From Acinetobacter nosocomialis (GTDB lineage: Bacteria; Pseudomonadota; Gammaproteobacteria; Pseudomonadales; Moraxellaceae): a stretch of 64,000 bases of DNA. The notes under the pieces are model-generated. The model saw nothing but the letters and a program-made list of their open reading frames with translations. It made no database searches and was not told the origin of the DNA. Shown here in pieces: positions 26,541-35,490 of the stretch; position 1 is the first letter of the stretch; each line of letters starts with the position of its first letter. Made by a program: the position numbers and the translations under genes. Location of the stretch: the NCBI GenBank assembly GCA_025736915.1, contig CP107049.1, positions 3,782,001 through 3,846,000 of the forward strand, written 5' to 3'.

Positions 26541-26777
26541 ATGCTTAAACTTATAATTATATTAGTCGCTATAGGGGCAATTGGTTTGGTTGGATACAGA
26601 GTATTTGCCCAAAAAGACGAACCGACTCAGATTAGCGAAACTGTATTGTTAATTAATGATGCGAACAAATCAGTTGAAGATGCAGATCATTCAATAGAAA
26701 AGGCAAATGCCTCTTTTCAGAAAATGCCTTTAAATGAATACAAACCGGATAATAAAAACCTTCAAGCCTCACAATAG
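26541..26777 (+). CDS. Small single-pass membrane protein, unknown function
   Basis: A 78-residue protein with an N-terminal hydrophobic segment (LKLIIILVAIGAIGLVGYRVFA, about 2-23) that acts as an anchor or uncleaved signal, followed by a polar helical tail (about 35-70, Asp/Asn/Ser-rich). I recognise no family. It precedes ybaB-recR by 256 bp and is not part of that operon. The gap holds an inverted repeat CCTCAA/TTGAGG (26933-26960) and nothing else. Confidence 0.68.
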   Translation: MLKLIIILVAIGAIGLVGYRVFAQKDEPTQISETVLLINDANKSVEDADHSIEKANASFQKMPLNEYKPDNKNLQASQ

Positions 26778-27033
26778 TTGCACTTAAATTTTAGAACTGG
26801 TTCTAAGAGTGAAAAGTTTTACACAGAAAGCTTTAAACTCATGAGTTAGCGAAAATAGTTTCATAGATACCAATAGAAAACATTAATTTATTGTGTCAGA
26901 ATTACAGATTAATTTTGATTTAAACGTAATGACCTCAATGCTCTTTATGATGGGTTGAGGGACTAAAAGAGTTTAAGTTCTGAAGTGTTATGTGACTATC
27001 AATTATATTTGGTAGAGATACGGAGTTAGGTTT

Positions 27034-27363
27034 ATGAATATCAATATGCTCATGCAGCAAGCGCAGCGCATGCAAAAAGATATGGAATCAAATATAAAAA
27101 AGGCCAAAGAAGAGCTTGCTCAAACTGAAGTACACGCTGAAGCGGGTGGTGGTTTAGTTAAAGTAACCATGACTGGTCGTTATATCGTAAAACGTATCGA
27201 AATTAATCCAGAATTGCTTCAAGATGAACCAGATATGATTGAAGATTTAATCGCAGCTGCTGTTAATGATGCTGTACGTCAAGCAGAAGTAGTTTCTGAA
27301 GAAAAAATGCAAAAAGCTAATTCTGGCATGGGTTTACCTCCTGGCTTAGCGGGCATGTTCTAA
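27034..27363 (+). CDS. ybaB: YbaB/EbfC nucleoid-associated protein
   Basis: A 109-residue DNA-binding dimer, seen in [41 protein letters not shown] and a Met/Gly-rich tail. It is directly followed by recR (9 bp), the usual dnaX-ybaB-recR order, but dnaX is absent here. GGAG precedes the start. Confidence 0.95.
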   Translation: MNINMLMQQAQRMQKDMESNIKKAKEELAQTEVHAEAGGGLVKVTMTGRYIVKRIEINPELLQDEPDMIEDLIAAAVNDAVRQAEVVSEEKMQKANSGMGLPPGLAGMF

Positions 27364-27372
27364 GGAAATTCA

Positions 27373-27969
27373 GTGTTTAGTGATAGATTTGAACAACTCG
27401 TTCAAGCTTTACGTATTTTGCCTAGCGTTGGACCGAAGTCGGCTCAACGTATGGCTTTACATCTATTGATGAAAAATCGTGAAGGTGCATTTGCTTTAGC
27501 GCATGCTCTACATGAAGCATCAAGTTATATCCACGAATGTAGTGTTTGTCACTCTTTAACTGAGCACGAAATTTGTGATATTTGCGCTTCAACAGAAAGA
27601 GATGATCAACTGCTCTGTGTAGTTGAATCTCCAGCAGATGTGATGGCAATTGAGCAAAGTGGTAGTTTCCGTGGCAAATACCATGTGTTGGGTGGGCATC
27701 TTTCTCCATTAGATGGAATTGGACCAGAGGAAATAGGTATTCCTTACCTAATCCAGCGTTTAAGCCAAGGCACTATCGAAGAAGTCATTTTGGCAACTAA
27801 CGCTACTGTAGAAGGTCAGGCGACAGCGCATTATTTGGTTGAAGCGACGAAGCATTTACCTATTCACATGACACGTATTGCTCAAGGTGTACCACAAGGT
27901 GGTGAGCTTGAATATGTTGATAGTCATACATTAAGTCAGGCGGTGCATAACCGTATGCGTATGAAATAA
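27373..27969 (+). CDS. recR: Recombination mediator RecR
   Basis: A 198-residue DNA repair protein that acts with RecFO to load RecA. The order is an N-terminal helix-hairpin-helix (LRILPSVGPKSAQRMALHLL), a Cys4 zinc finger (CSVC-x7-CDIC, about 57-72), a Toprim domain (LCVVESPADVMAIEQSGSFRGKYHVLGGHLSPLDGIGPEEI) and the C-terminal Walker-like tail. GTG is the start, with AAGGAAATT seven bases ahead. The terminator overlaps its last codons. Confidence 0.96.
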   Translation: MFSDRFEQLVQALRILPSVGPKSAQRMALHLLMKNREGAFALAHALHEASSYIHECSVCHSLTEHEICDICASTERDDQLLCVVESPADVMAIEQSGSFRGKYHVLGGHLSPLDGIGPEEIGIPYLIQRLSQGTIEEVILATNATVEGQATAHYLVEATKHLPIHMTRIAQGVPQGGELEYVDSHTLSQAVHNRMRMK

Positions 27970-27999
27970 GTACCTCGGTGCTTATTTCAAAGATTTTTT
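27963..27999 (+). terminator. Terminator overlapping the recR stop
   Basis: GAAATAAG/CTTATTTC at 27963-27988 with inner pairing ACC/GGT, then AAAGATTTTTT. Confidence 0.7.
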
Positions 28000-28276
28000 A
28001 AAATATAAGTTTTATTATTAAAAAAATCTTTTTAAAAGACAAAAACATATTTTTAAAAATAACTTAATGAATATATAAATTAAAAAAGCTGTTTGTAAAA
28101 AATAAATTTTTATAAGGATCTTAAATTGAAAAATTTAAAATAATGATCAAAAAATTATCTCTTTTTTGGAAAATTGTTCAAAAATAGATTATTCATCATG
28201 GATTCAGTAGCATTTTTCTATTGCTATGTTATATATACCAGAGTTTAAAGCACTCTTTGCATTTACTTGAGAAAGC
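27970..28276 (+). other. 307-bp AT-rich gap upstream of rnd
   Basis: More than 75% A+T in most stretches. Apart from the recR terminator at the left edge I see no open frame, convincing hairpin or operator. It presumably carries the rnd promoter (TATGTTATATA at about 28224-28234 is a possible -10 region). Confidence 0.5.
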
Positions 28277-29401
28277 ATGTTTCAGTTTATCCAACAGCAA
28301 ACCGAATTGGTTGATGTTCTTCAACAAATGGATCAATGTTCAACGTATGGACTTGATACAGAATTTATTAAGGTTGATACCCTTTGGCCTAAACTTGGAG
28401 TATGTCAAGTCAATGTCAACGGAAACGTATATTTGCTGGATGGCGTGTCGCTAGACTTAAGTGAGTTTTGGAAAAAAATCTTTGTTGCTCAACAAAATAT
28501 TTTTCACGCATGTGGTGAAGATATCGATTTAATCTATCACTATGCTGATGAACAAAACCTATTAAATGTTTTTGATACTCAAGTTGGACTTTCCTTTTTA
28601 GGGCATGGTTTACAAGTAAGCTATCAAGGTGCTTTAAAGCTTTGTTTAGAGATTGACATTGAAAAAGACCAAACTCGATCTGACTGGTTAGCAAGACCTT
28701 TGTCTCCTCAACAGTTATGCTACGCAGCAAATGATGTTTTATACCTTATGCAGTTGGCTAACCATATTAAGGATCAGCTTAAGCAAAAAGGGCTTTATGA
28801 ATATGTTCTTGAAGACTGTAGTAGTCTAACCAAAGAAATTATTAGGGAAACACCAACGTCATTACTCTATACAGATGTAGGCAACTATCGACATTCACGC
28901 CGTCAATTAATGCAATTGCAGAATTTAAGTGAATGGCGCGAACATATAGTTAAAGCAACCAATCAGCCACGTAGTTTTATCCTTAGAAATTCGACAATGA
29001 TTGATTTGGTCGAAAAAAATCCACGTAATAATTTTCAATTATCTCAAGTAAGAGATATCCGTCCAAATGTTGTTCGTGAATATGGCAAGATTATTCTGGA
29101 TCTTTTAAAGGATTTACCAGTAGAAGGGCAATGGCCGGCTAAAATTGCTAAACCTTTTAAAATTACGTCAAAAGAAACTCTAGATAAAATGGATGCGTTA
29201 ATTGCAAATGCTATAGAGCAAACCTCCATTCCGAAAGAAGTTTTACTGCGTAAGAAATGGTTAAATGCAATTCATCAGCATGTACTTTCTAAAGGTGATG
29301 AACAAGATTTACCCGATTACTTGTTGGGTTGGCGCTACGAATTACTCACCAAACCACTTATCCAACTATTTACAGAAGAGAAAGCAACTCTGTTATTTTA
29401 A
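28277..29401 (+). CDS. rnd: Ribonuclease D
   Basis: A 374-residue 3'-5' exoribonuclease for tRNA 3'-end maturation. DEDD catalytic residues are visible in GLDTEFIKVDTLWPKLG (Asp-x-Glu), ACGEDIDLI (Asp) and CYAANDVLYLMQL (Asp-x3-Tyr). A HRDC domain follows (about 205-290: YRHSRRQLMQLQNLSEWRE...RDIRPNVVREYG). Length and order fit the family. It is monocistronic and convergent to nothing; the following 500 bp are non-coding. Confidence 0.94.
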   Translation: MFQFIQQQTELVDVLQQMDQCSTYGLDTEFIKVDTLWPKLGVCQVNVNGNVYLLDGVSLDLSEFWKKIFVAQQNIFHACGEDIDLIYHYADEQNLLNVFDTQVGLSFLGHGLQVSYQGALKLCLEIDIEKDQTRSDWLARPLSPQQLCYAANDVLYLMQLANHIKDQLKQKGLYEYVLEDCSSLTKEIIRETPTSLLYTDVGNYRHSRRQLMQLQNLSEWREHIVKATNQPRSFILRNSTMIDLVEKNPRNNFQLSQVRDIRPNVVREYGKIILDLLKDLPVEGQWPAKIAKPFKITSKETLDKMDALIANAIEQTSIPKEVLLRKKWLNAIHQHVLSKGDEQDLPDYLLGWRYELLTKPLIQLFTEEKATLLF

Positions 29402-29898
29402 ATTTACCAATGTGTTTTCAGTTCAAATGAGCACTTTGTATTTAAAAATAAGTTATTTGATTAATATTTGCTCAAATAATAGTGGTTAATTTTAATTTAA
29501 AATAAAGCTTTTTTATAAGGTCATCTTTATAAATTTAATCTTTTATTTAGTTGTACTTTATATTCTTAGGTTTTTTTAAAGTTTAAATACTATAAATATG
29601 AGTTAATCTTAATTTCATATGATTATGCTGAATTAAATTAACTTTATTCGTGAGAAAAATTCAATTGCGTATATATACAGGTCTGTATATTCTTGGCATC
29701 AAGAAAAACAATTTCAAAATAAACAATATATAACTATAAGTTTGTTTCGGTGCAGAAATATAGAGGCCTTCTCGGGGAGAGGAGGCCTCTAATTTTATTT
29801 GTACAGCCGTAAAAAGTTTTTAAAATCAATAATAAGTTAATATTGAGATTAATTTTTTATGCTATAAATGAAAGTTACTAATAACTAGAGAGATAAAC
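29402..29898 (+). other. 497-bp intergenic region with operator-like palindrome and terminator
   Basis: The gap includes an 18-bp inverted repeat ATATACAG-GT-CTGTATAT (29673-29690) and a strong hairpin at 29762-29790 followed by AATTTTATTT. Between them is AT-rich sequence with TATAACTATAAG (about 29729-29740) that could serve as a -10 region for a short transcript ending at the hairpin. No open frame longer than 20 codons with a ribosome site was seen. Confidence 0.45.
29761..29800 (+). terminator. Strong terminator hairpin in the rnd downstream gap
   Basis: AGAGGCCT (29762-29769) pairs with AGGCCTCT (29783-29790), with inner CTC/GAG pairing, followed by AATTTTATTT. It is 360 bp after rnd, so it may end rnd mRNA or a separate short RNA. 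Confidence 0.7.
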
Positions 29899-30165
29899 AT
29901 GACTAATAATTTTAATGCTGAACAGGCAAGAAAAAATGCTAAAGATGTCAAAATAGATCAAGCAATATTGTTGGAAAAAATCTTAACTGGAACTGAGGAA
30001 ATCTCGAAAGAAGGTAAACGTCGAGCAGTGTTTCAATTTCCAATAGATGCTTTGCATCCTGAACATATTACACAGGTAGAGGAAGAGCTAAAGACGCGAG
30101 GTTTCAATGTTTCAACCAATATTGAACAGTCTGGTACAACGGTCAATATTGAAGTTAGTTTCTAA
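29899..30165 (+). CDS. Small soluble protein, unknown function
   Basis: An 88-residue protein without signal or membrane segment. The N-terminal half is basic and helical (EQARKNAKDVKIDQAILLEKIL), the C-terminal half alternates beta strand and helix (RRAVFQFPIDALHPEHITQVEEELKTRGFNVSTNIEQ, then TVNIEVSF). Codon use and its private terminator support a real gene. I recognise no family. Confidence 0.72.
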   Translation: MTNNFNAEQARKNAKDVKIDQAILLEKILTGTEEISKEGKRRAVFQFPIDALHPEHITQVEEELKTRGFNVSTNIEQSGTTVNIEVSF

Positions 30166-30179
30166 ACTTTTGTTCAATC

Positions 30180-30205
30180 AAACGCCCATAATTTAGGGCG
30201 TTTCT
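30180..30205 (+). terminator. Terminator after the 88-residue gene
   Basis: AAACGCCC/GGGCGTTT stem with an 8-nt loop, followed by CTTATAATTTTTT. Confidence 0.75.
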
Positions 30206-30294
30206 TATAATTTTTTACAATCTAAATTTATAAAAATCAATATATTGTTTGACAGGTTTGAGCTTCTTCTGTAGCTTTACTTTTTGAGTGGAAT

Positions 30295-30636
30295 ATGGAT
30301 ATGAACTTCCAAGCAATACTTTCATCTTTCAAAAATCAATCTACTGGTACAGATGCATTTAAAAACTTAAAAAATGCGTGTGAGCAGTATCTCAAGCAAT
30401 CTTCAGATTTAAATGAAAAAGCAGCAACTTATCTCATTTATGGGTTTGCTCGTAGTTATGTAATCTTATATGAAGATGAAGCAGTGACTACCGAGTTTGC
30501 GCAAGCTTCTAAAGAAACGTTAATGAATTACATGAGTCATTTAAATAAAGCCTTACTTACTCAAGATGACAGCATAATTTTGAGTGCGTTAAATCAGGTG
30601 AGTAATGACTATATGCAGGGTGCAAGAGTCTTTTAA
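30295..30636 (+). CDS. Small helical protein, unknown function
   Basis: A 113-residue cytosolic-looking protein, nearly all predicted helix (FQAILSSFKNQST, AFKNLKNACEQYLKQ, EKAATYLIYGFARSYVILYEDE). A second ATG two codons in (30301) is equally possible; GAGTGGA lies before the first. I recognise no family. A long hairpin at 30660-30699 separates it from the convergent 54-residue gene. Confidence 0.68.
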   Translation: MDMNFQAILSSFKNQSTGTDAFKNLKNACEQYLKQSSDLNEKAATYLIYGFARSYVILYEDEAVTTEFAQASKETLMNYMSHLNKALLTQDDSIILSALNQVSNDYMQGARVF

Positions 30637-30659
30637 AATCTTTGTTTAGCTTATTAGTA

Positions 30660-30699
30660 GGATACTTCTTTAGTCATCAAGTTAACTGAAGAAGTATCC
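30660..30699. terminator. Hairpin between convergent small genes
   Basis: GGATACTTCTT (30660-30670) pairs perfectly with AAGAAGTATCC (30689-30699). No T run follows in either direction, so termination activity is uncertain. Confidence 0.5.
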
Positions 30700-30709
30700 A
30701 GTGGTCATT

Positions 30710-30874
30710 TTAATGTGATTTTTTCTTGCCACCGCCATCTTGTTTATTGACGGTAGACCATGCAATACGTTCAGCTTCTTCTTGAGAATGACCTCTATCT
30801 ACTTCACTCTCAACAATATGTTTAGCCTGACGCTTTTGCTTTGCTGTATAAGATGATTTATCGCCACGAGACAT
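30710..30874 (-). CDS. 54-residue basic protein of the plasmid-stabilization-like small-protein family
   Basis: Read on the minus strand: ATG, 54 codons and TAA, with a perfect GGAGGT eight bases ahead. The protein starts MSRGDKSSYTAKQKRQAKHI, continues VESEVDRGHSQEEAERIAW and ends STVNKQDGGGKKKSH. This K-Q-K-R-Q-A-x-H-I ... E-A-E-x-x-A-W-x-T-V-N-K pattern is shared by short chromosomal proteins often labelled plasmid stabilization or general stress proteins. No partner toxin or antitoxin is next to it, so the label should not be read as function. It is highly charged, with no membrane segment. Confidence 0.8.
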   Translation of the reverse strand: MSRGDKSSYTAKQKRQAKHIVESEVDRGHSQEEAERIAWSTVNKQDGGGKKKSH

Positions 30875-31316
30875 AGCATAGACCTCCGTATTTTGTTTTA
30901 AGATCTTCTATTATTGAAACACATCCGAATTTAAAATCGGTTAAATAATGTCTTATCCTGTATGCATAAGTTGAATCTTATTTAGAACTTGTTTTAAATT
31001 TTAGTTAAATTAAATTTATTATTTTCAATAAATTAAGCTGAGTACAATCTGTTTTAGGCTGAGTTTTATTGTTTTTAAAATGTAATTTTTTCATTTTATA
31101 AAAGTAAATAAAAAGATTTTTTATGTAAAATTAAAAGCTTAATAAAGGTTGAAAAATTTAAAACTTTAGAAAATTAAAAGTTATTTATCGACCTTGATGA
31201 TTGTTGTGGGTTAATATTTCGCAAGAAAAGAAAAAACGACTGATGCGTAAACAAACCTGCGTGTGTCAGTTGTTTTTTTTCATGTATGCTGTCCTTAGTT
31301 CAAGAGTTGATTTGAA
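30875..31316 (+). other. 442-bp AT-rich gap with a terminator-like hairpin
   Basis: The left part carries the promoter of the minus-strand 54-residue gene. At 31231-31278 a 13-bp stem (AAAAAACGACTGA with TCAGTTGTTTTTT, one G-U) encloses a 22-nt loop and ends in eight T residues. This looks like the 3' end of an unassigned plus-strand transcript located just upstream of ycgL. No supported open frame. Confidence 0.45.
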
Positions 31317-31622
31317 ATGCACTGTGATATTTATAGATCGAGCAAAAAAGATGAAATGTACATTTATATTGCTCGTCCAAACTATCCTGATGATACGGAG
31401 CAAACCGATCCGTTTGAAAAAGTTCCAGAAGCTGTTTTACAAGCATTTGGTCGTGCAACGTTTGTCATGCATTTAGAATTGGCTCCAACACGTAAATTAG
31501 CGCGTGTAAATGTTTTACATGTTCTAGATTCATTACAAACAAAAGGTTTCTTTATTCAGATGCCGCCAGAAGGGTTAATTAACCCAAATGCAGTTGAACC
31601 AGAGGGCTTACGTGGTGCGTGA
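31317..31622 (+). CDS. ycgL: YcgL-domain protein
   Basis: A 101-residue protein with the YcgL hallmarks [17 protein letters not shown] and [27 protein letters not shown], then [16 protein letters not shown]. The family is common beside rnd in gamma-proteobacteria, as here at some distance. Function is not established. It overlaps the following membrane-protein gene. Confidence 0.93.
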   Translation: MHCDIYRSSKKDEMYIYIARPNYPDDTEQTDPFEKVPEAVLQAFGRATFVMHLELAPTRKLARVNVLHVLDSLQTKGFFIQMPPEGLINPNAVEPEGLRGA

Positions 31623-32001
31623 AGATCAAGCTGGAGTTTTAAATCAATTACTTTCTTCTCTCGATGCAATTCCTGAAGAGATCATTGCTTTAACAGCTTA
31701 TGGCGTTGGCGCTATTATTGCCTTGTGGTGTTGGTGGCGTTTAATGCGCCGTTTACCTGCTACTTTTGGCGCAATAAGCTGGTTAGTTGTTTTTGCTATT
31801 TTGGTGACGCCAACCGTTTCGGAAGGGCCGAATGCATCTGTAGCACCAGCTATTTTTGGACTACTGTTTGGTGTTTTAACGAAAGACAGTCCTTTAATCT
31901 GGTCAAATTTATCCTTAATTCTATTTGTAATCGGTCTAGGTTTAGTTATTGGCTATTGTTGGTCAAAATATACAACAAACAAAAGCATGCGTTCCATCTA
32001 A
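31612..32001 (+). CDS. Small polytopic membrane protein, unknown function
   Basis: About 129 residues with four hydrophobic segments ([52 protein letters not shown] and [18 protein letters not shown]). AGAGGG at 31601-31606 points to GTG 31612 (or 31615) as start, overlapping the end of ycgL by 11 bp; ATG 31588 is in frame but poorly spaced. It is coupled to ycgL and followed by the MoxR ATPase gene 29 bp later. I recognise no family. Confidence 0.72.
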   Translation: MVREDQAGVLNQLLSSLDAIPEEIIALTAYGVGAIIALWCWWRLMRRLPATFGAISWLVVFAILVTPTVSEGPNASVAPAIFGLLFGVLTKDSPLIWSNLSLILFVIGLGLVIGYCWSKYTTNKSMRSI

Positions 32002-32030
32002 CCATTGAAATAGAAAAATAAGGTCTCTAC

Positions 32031-32882
32031 ATGTCTGCTGATACCCAACATTTTACCGGTACAGATCAATATATCGCGACTGATAGTCTTAAACTTGCTG
32101 TAAAAGCAGCTCGTGCCTTGCAAAAGCCTTTATTGGTTAAAGGTGAGCCGGGTACAGGTAAAACTTTACTTGCTGAGCAAGTGGCAGAAAGTCTTGGTTT
32201 AAAACTCATCACTTGGCACATTAAGTCAACAACTAAGGCACAGCAAGGCTTATATGAATACGATGCTGTGTCTCGCTTGCGTGATAGTCAATTGGGTGAT
32301 GATCGTGTTTACGATATTAAGAACTATATTAAGCCCGGTAAACTGTGGGAAGCCTTCACCAGTGAAGAGCGTTGTGTGCTTTTAATTGATGAAATTGATA
32401 AGGCGGACATCGAGTTTCCAAATGACTTGTTACATGAACTTGATAAGATGTCTTTTTATGTTTATGAAACAGGCGAAACGATTACGGCTACTCAACGTCC
32501 AATCGTAATTATTACTTCAAATAATGAAAAAGAATTACCAGATGCGTTCCTGCGTCGTTGCTTCTTCCACTACATCGAGTTTCCAGACGAAGCAACTATG
32601 CGTGAAATTATCTCGGTACATTTCCCAAATATCTCTGCGACTTTGGTAAATGAAGCACTTCAAGTTTTCTTCAAACTCCGTGAAATTCCTAATTTGAAGA
32701 AACCACCATCTACATCTGAACTGATCGATTGGTTGAGTCTGCTTATGGCAGATGATATGCCTGAAGATGTACTACGTAATCGAGATACATCAAAAGCTAT
32801 TCCTCCTTTGTATGGCGCACTTATTAAAAACGAGCAAGATGTGCAATTGCTTGAACGTTTGGCTTTCATGTCGCGACGTTAA
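32031..32882 (+). CDS. MoxR-type AAA+ ATPase
   Basis: A 283-residue ATPase: Walker A GEPGTGKTLLAEQ (about 38-50), Walker B CVLLIDEIDKAD, sensor 1 IVIITSNNEKELPDAFLRRCF with arginine finger. MoxR proteins act with VWA-domain partners as chaperones that insert metal or activate enzymes. The VWA gene follows 15 bp later, forming the usual pair. The client enzyme is not evident from the neighbourhood. Confidence 0.93.
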   Translation: MSADTQHFTGTDQYIATDSLKLAVKAARALQKPLLVKGEPGTGKTLLAEQVAESLGLKLITWHIKSTTKAQQGLYEYDAVSRLRDSQLGDDRVYDIKNYIKPGKLWEAFTSEERCVLLIDEIDKADIEFPNDLLHELDKMSFYVYETGETITATQRPIVIITSNNEKELPDAFLRRCFFHYIEFPDEATMREIISVHFPNISATLVNEALQVFFKLREIPNLKKPPSTSELIDWLSLLMADDMPEDVLRNRDTSKAIPPLYGALIKNEQDVQLLERLAFMSRR

Positions 32883-32897
32883 AGGAGGGAATAACCC

Positions 32898-34085
32898 ATG
32901 TTTGTGCGGTTATTTTACACCTTACGAAAATATGGTGTTCCAGTTACAACTCGTGAACTCATTGATTTAAATCGTGCGGTGAGTGAAGGCTTAGTTTTTG
33001 CCGATCAGGAAGAGTTCTATCAACTTGCTAAAACAATTTTAGTTAAAGATGAACGCTTTTTTGATAAGTTCGATCGTGCCATGAAAGATTACTTTGATGG
33101 CATAGAAACCTTTGATATCGATGAGTTACTCAAGCAAGTCCATAAACTACCAAAAGACTGGTTTGATTTAGAACTTCTCGAAAAGCATTTAACACCAGAG
33201 CAAAGGGCTGAACTTCAAAAAGCAGGTTCTTTAGAAGAACTAATGAAAATGCTAGAAGAGCGTTTACGTGAACAGCATAAAAAACACCAAGGTGGTAACC
33301 GTATGGTTGGCACAGGTGGAACTTCACCCTTTGGCGCTTTTGGTGACCATCCAGAAGGCGTCAGAATTGGTGGGCCGGGTCGTAAACGTTCGGCGGTTAA
33401 AGTCTGGGAACAGCGTAAATACCAAAACCTAGATGACGACCAAGTTCTTGGTACTCGCCAAATGCAAATTGCTTTACGACGTTTACGCAAATTTGCTCGC
33501 CAAGGTGCAGCTGAAGAGTTAGATGTTGACGGAACGATTCGGGAAACAGCCAAGCAAGGTATCTTGGATGTTCAGATGGTGCCAGAGCGTCGCAATCGAA
33601 TCAAAGTACTGATGTTGTTTGATGTTGGCGGTTCGATGGATGCGCACATTGCCCAATGTGAAAAGTTATTTAGTGCCGCTAAAACAGAATTTAAAACACT
33701 TGAATACTTTTATTTCCATAATTGTCTTTATGACTATGTGTGGAAAGATAACTATCGAAGAACAGCTACTCGCATGAACACATGGGACTTGTTCCATACT
33801 TATGGACGCGACTATCGTGTAATTGTCGTAGGTGATGCCAGTATGGCACCGTATGAGCTGAAATCGGTAGGTGGATCGGTTGAATATATGAATGATGAAG
33901 CAGGTGAAGTTTGGTTACGCCGCCTACATCAGCATTTTGATAAAACAGCATGGTTAAACCCTGAAACAGAAGGGTATTGGCATTACACACAAACGATTGG
34001 TTGGATTAAAGAGATTTTTGAAAACCATATGTACCCAATGACGCTAAAAGGCATTGAAGACTTAACGCGCTACCTTTCTCGATAA
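32898..34085 (+). CDS. VWA-domain protein (CoxE-like) paired with the MoxR ATPase
   Basis: A 395-residue cytosolic protein. The C-terminal half (about 230-395) is a von Willebrand A domain with a modified MIDAS: DVGGSMDAH in place of the usual D-x-S-x-S, i.e. Gly replaces the first Ser. It is followed by GDASMAPYEL. The N-terminal half is helical and charged, with a Gly-rich linker (GGTSPFGAFGDHPEGVRIGGPGR). GGAGGG precedes the ATG. Works with the MoxR protein, probably as adaptor. Confidence 0.88.
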   Translation: MFVRLFYTLRKYGVPVTTRELIDLNRAVSEGLVFADQEEFYQLAKTILVKDERFFDKFDRAMKDYFDGIETFDIDELLKQVHKLPKDWFDLELLEKHLTPEQRAELQKAGSLEELMKMLEERLREQHKKHQGGNRMVGTGGTSPFGAFGDHPEGVRIGGPGRKRSAVKVWEQRKYQNLDDDQVLGTRQMQIALRRLRKFARQGAAEELDVDGTIRETAKQGILDVQMVPERRNRIKVLMLFDVGGSMDAHIAQCEKLFSAAKTEFKTLEYFYFHNCLYDYVWKDNYRRTATRMNTWDLFHTYGRDYRVIVVGDASMAPYELKSVGGSVEYMNDEAGEVWLRRLHQHFDKTAWLNPETEGYWHYTQTIGWIKEIFENHMYPMTLKGIEDLTRYLSR

Positions 34086-34121
34086 ACTTGATAACTTTAA
34101 TAATTTAAAAAGAGGGATGAT

Positions 34122-35327
34122 ATGCAACATCAAATTAATGGTATTGCTTTGCCAAATGAACAAGGATTTTTTGGTGAGTATGGAGGTCAATTTATTCCTC
34201 CACATTTAAAAGAAGCAATGGATGAAATTAATGCTGCTTACGAAGAAATTCGCCACACACCAGAATTTCAAAATGAATTATCAGACCTCTTTGCAAATTA
34301 TGTAGGTCGTCCAAGTCCTTTATTTCATGCAAAACGCCTTTCTGAGCAGTTAGGCGGTGCACAAATTTATTTAAAGCGTGAAGACTTAAATCATACCGGT
34401 GCCCATAAAATCAATCACTGCTTAGGCGAAGCTTTACTTGCTAAATATATGGGCAAAAAGAAAGTCATTGCCGAGACGGGTGCGGGTCAACATGGGGTGG
34501 CTTTAGCAACGGCTTGTGCTCTAGTGGGTATTCCATGTGAAATTCATATGGGGCAAGTTGATATTGAAAAAGAACATCCAAACGTGGTCAAAATGAAAAT
34601 TTTGGGTGCTCATTTAGTTTCAGTCACTCGTGGTACAGCAACCTTAAAAGATGCTGTAGATAGTGCGTTTGAAGAATATTTAAAAGACCCTAAAAACTTT
34701 ATTTATGCAATTGGTTCTGTGGTTGGTCCTCATCCATTTCCTAAAATGGTTCGAGATTTTCAATCAATTATTGGCAATGAAATTAAAGATCAGACACATC
34801 AGCGCTTTGGAAAAAATCCAGATTATGTGGTGGCATGTGTTGGTGGTGGTTCAAATGCGATTGGTGCCTTTACCGCATTTTTAAATGATTCAGATGTAAA
34901 ACTGGTTGGGGTGGAACCCGCTGGACATGGGTTAGACACCAATATGCACTCAGCAACTCTAACATTAGGTAAACCAAGTCAAATTCATGGTATGGCATGT
35001 TACGTGCTTGAAAATGAAGCTGGTGAACCTTTACCGGTACATTCTATTGCTTCAGGATTGGACTATCCTGGTGTTGGTCCTCAGCATAGTTTCTTAAAAG
35101 ATTTAGGCCGTGTGGAATATAGCACTGCAACTGACCAAGAATGTTTGGATGCTTTTATGACCTTATCTCGTGTAGAAGGAATTGTTCCTGCGCTTGAAAG
35201 CTCACACGCTGTGGCATGGGCAATTCGTGAAGCACCAAAGCTACCGAAAGAAACCATGATTGTGGTGAATCTGTCGGGTCGTGGTGATAAAGATTCTGAC
35301 TATGTTGCAGAAAAGCTTAAGCTTTAA
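34122..35327 (+). CDS. trpB: Tryptophan synthase beta-chain-like protein (divergent TrpB)
   Basis: A 401-residue PLP enzyme. Catalytic parts are kept: [14 protein letters not shown] (PLP Lys), [11 protein letters not shown] (Glu), [10 protein letters not shown] (phosphate cradle), [10 protein letters not shown] (Asp of the COMM domain), EGIVPALE and [11 protein letters not shown]. The region after AETGAGQHG differs from canonical TrpB: [17 protein letters not shown] replaces the usual MGAxDxxRQxxNV, so the conserved Arg-Gln is lost. No trpA follows; the gene stands between the VWA gene and prmB. It may be the main TrpB, or a paralogue that uses indole without TrpA; see findings. Confidence 0.85.
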   Translation: MQHQINGIALPNEQGFFGEYGGQFIPPHLKEAMDEINAAYEEIRHTPEFQNELSDLFANYVGRPSPLFHAKRLSEQLGGAQIYLKREDLNHTGAHKINHCLGEALLAKYMGKKKVIAETGAGQHGVALATACALVGIPCEIHMGQVDIEKEHPNVVKMKILGAHLVSVTRGTATLKDAVDSAFEEYLKDPKNFIYAIGSVVGPHPFPKMVRDFQSIIGNEIKDQTHQRFGKNPDYVVACVGGGSNAIGAFTAFLNDSDVKLVGVEPAGHGLDTNMHSATLTLGKPSQIHGMACYVLENEAGEPLPVHSIASGLDYPGVGPQHSFLKDLGRVEYSTATDQECLDAFMTLSRVEGIVPALESSHAVAWAIREAPKLPKETMIVVNLSGRGDKDSDYVAEKLKL

Positions 35328-35342
35328 GCCAACTAGAGTTGA

Positions 35343-35375
35343 TAAGCGGTCAGTATTTAAAGGCCGCTTTTTTGT
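35343..35375 (+). terminator. Terminator after trpB
   Basis: AAGCGG/CCGCTT stem (35344-35369), then TTTTTG. Confidence 0.7.
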
Positions 35376-35490
35376 TTCAGAGACTACATATTGCGCTACT
35401 TATAAAGTTCATTATTTCTTAATTAAAACAAAGTATTCTGATTTTAAGCTGAGATTGTTAGAGATAGGTGTGTAAAACACTGCTTCACAA

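Noticed and set aside
28416..28730. 104-codon minus-strand frame within rnd
   Set aside because: Antisense to conserved ribonuclease D catalytic motifs, no ribosome site.
29673..29690. LexA box
   Set aside because: The arms are in the opposite order to CTG-N10-CAG, and Acinetobacter lacks a classical LexA.
30710..30874. Toxin-antitoxin module
   Set aside because: The small protein has no adjacent partner; the family label alone is not evidence.
33215..33553. 112-codon minus-strand frame in the VWA gene
   Set aside because: Shadow of the Gly/Arg-rich linker; no sign of independent coding.
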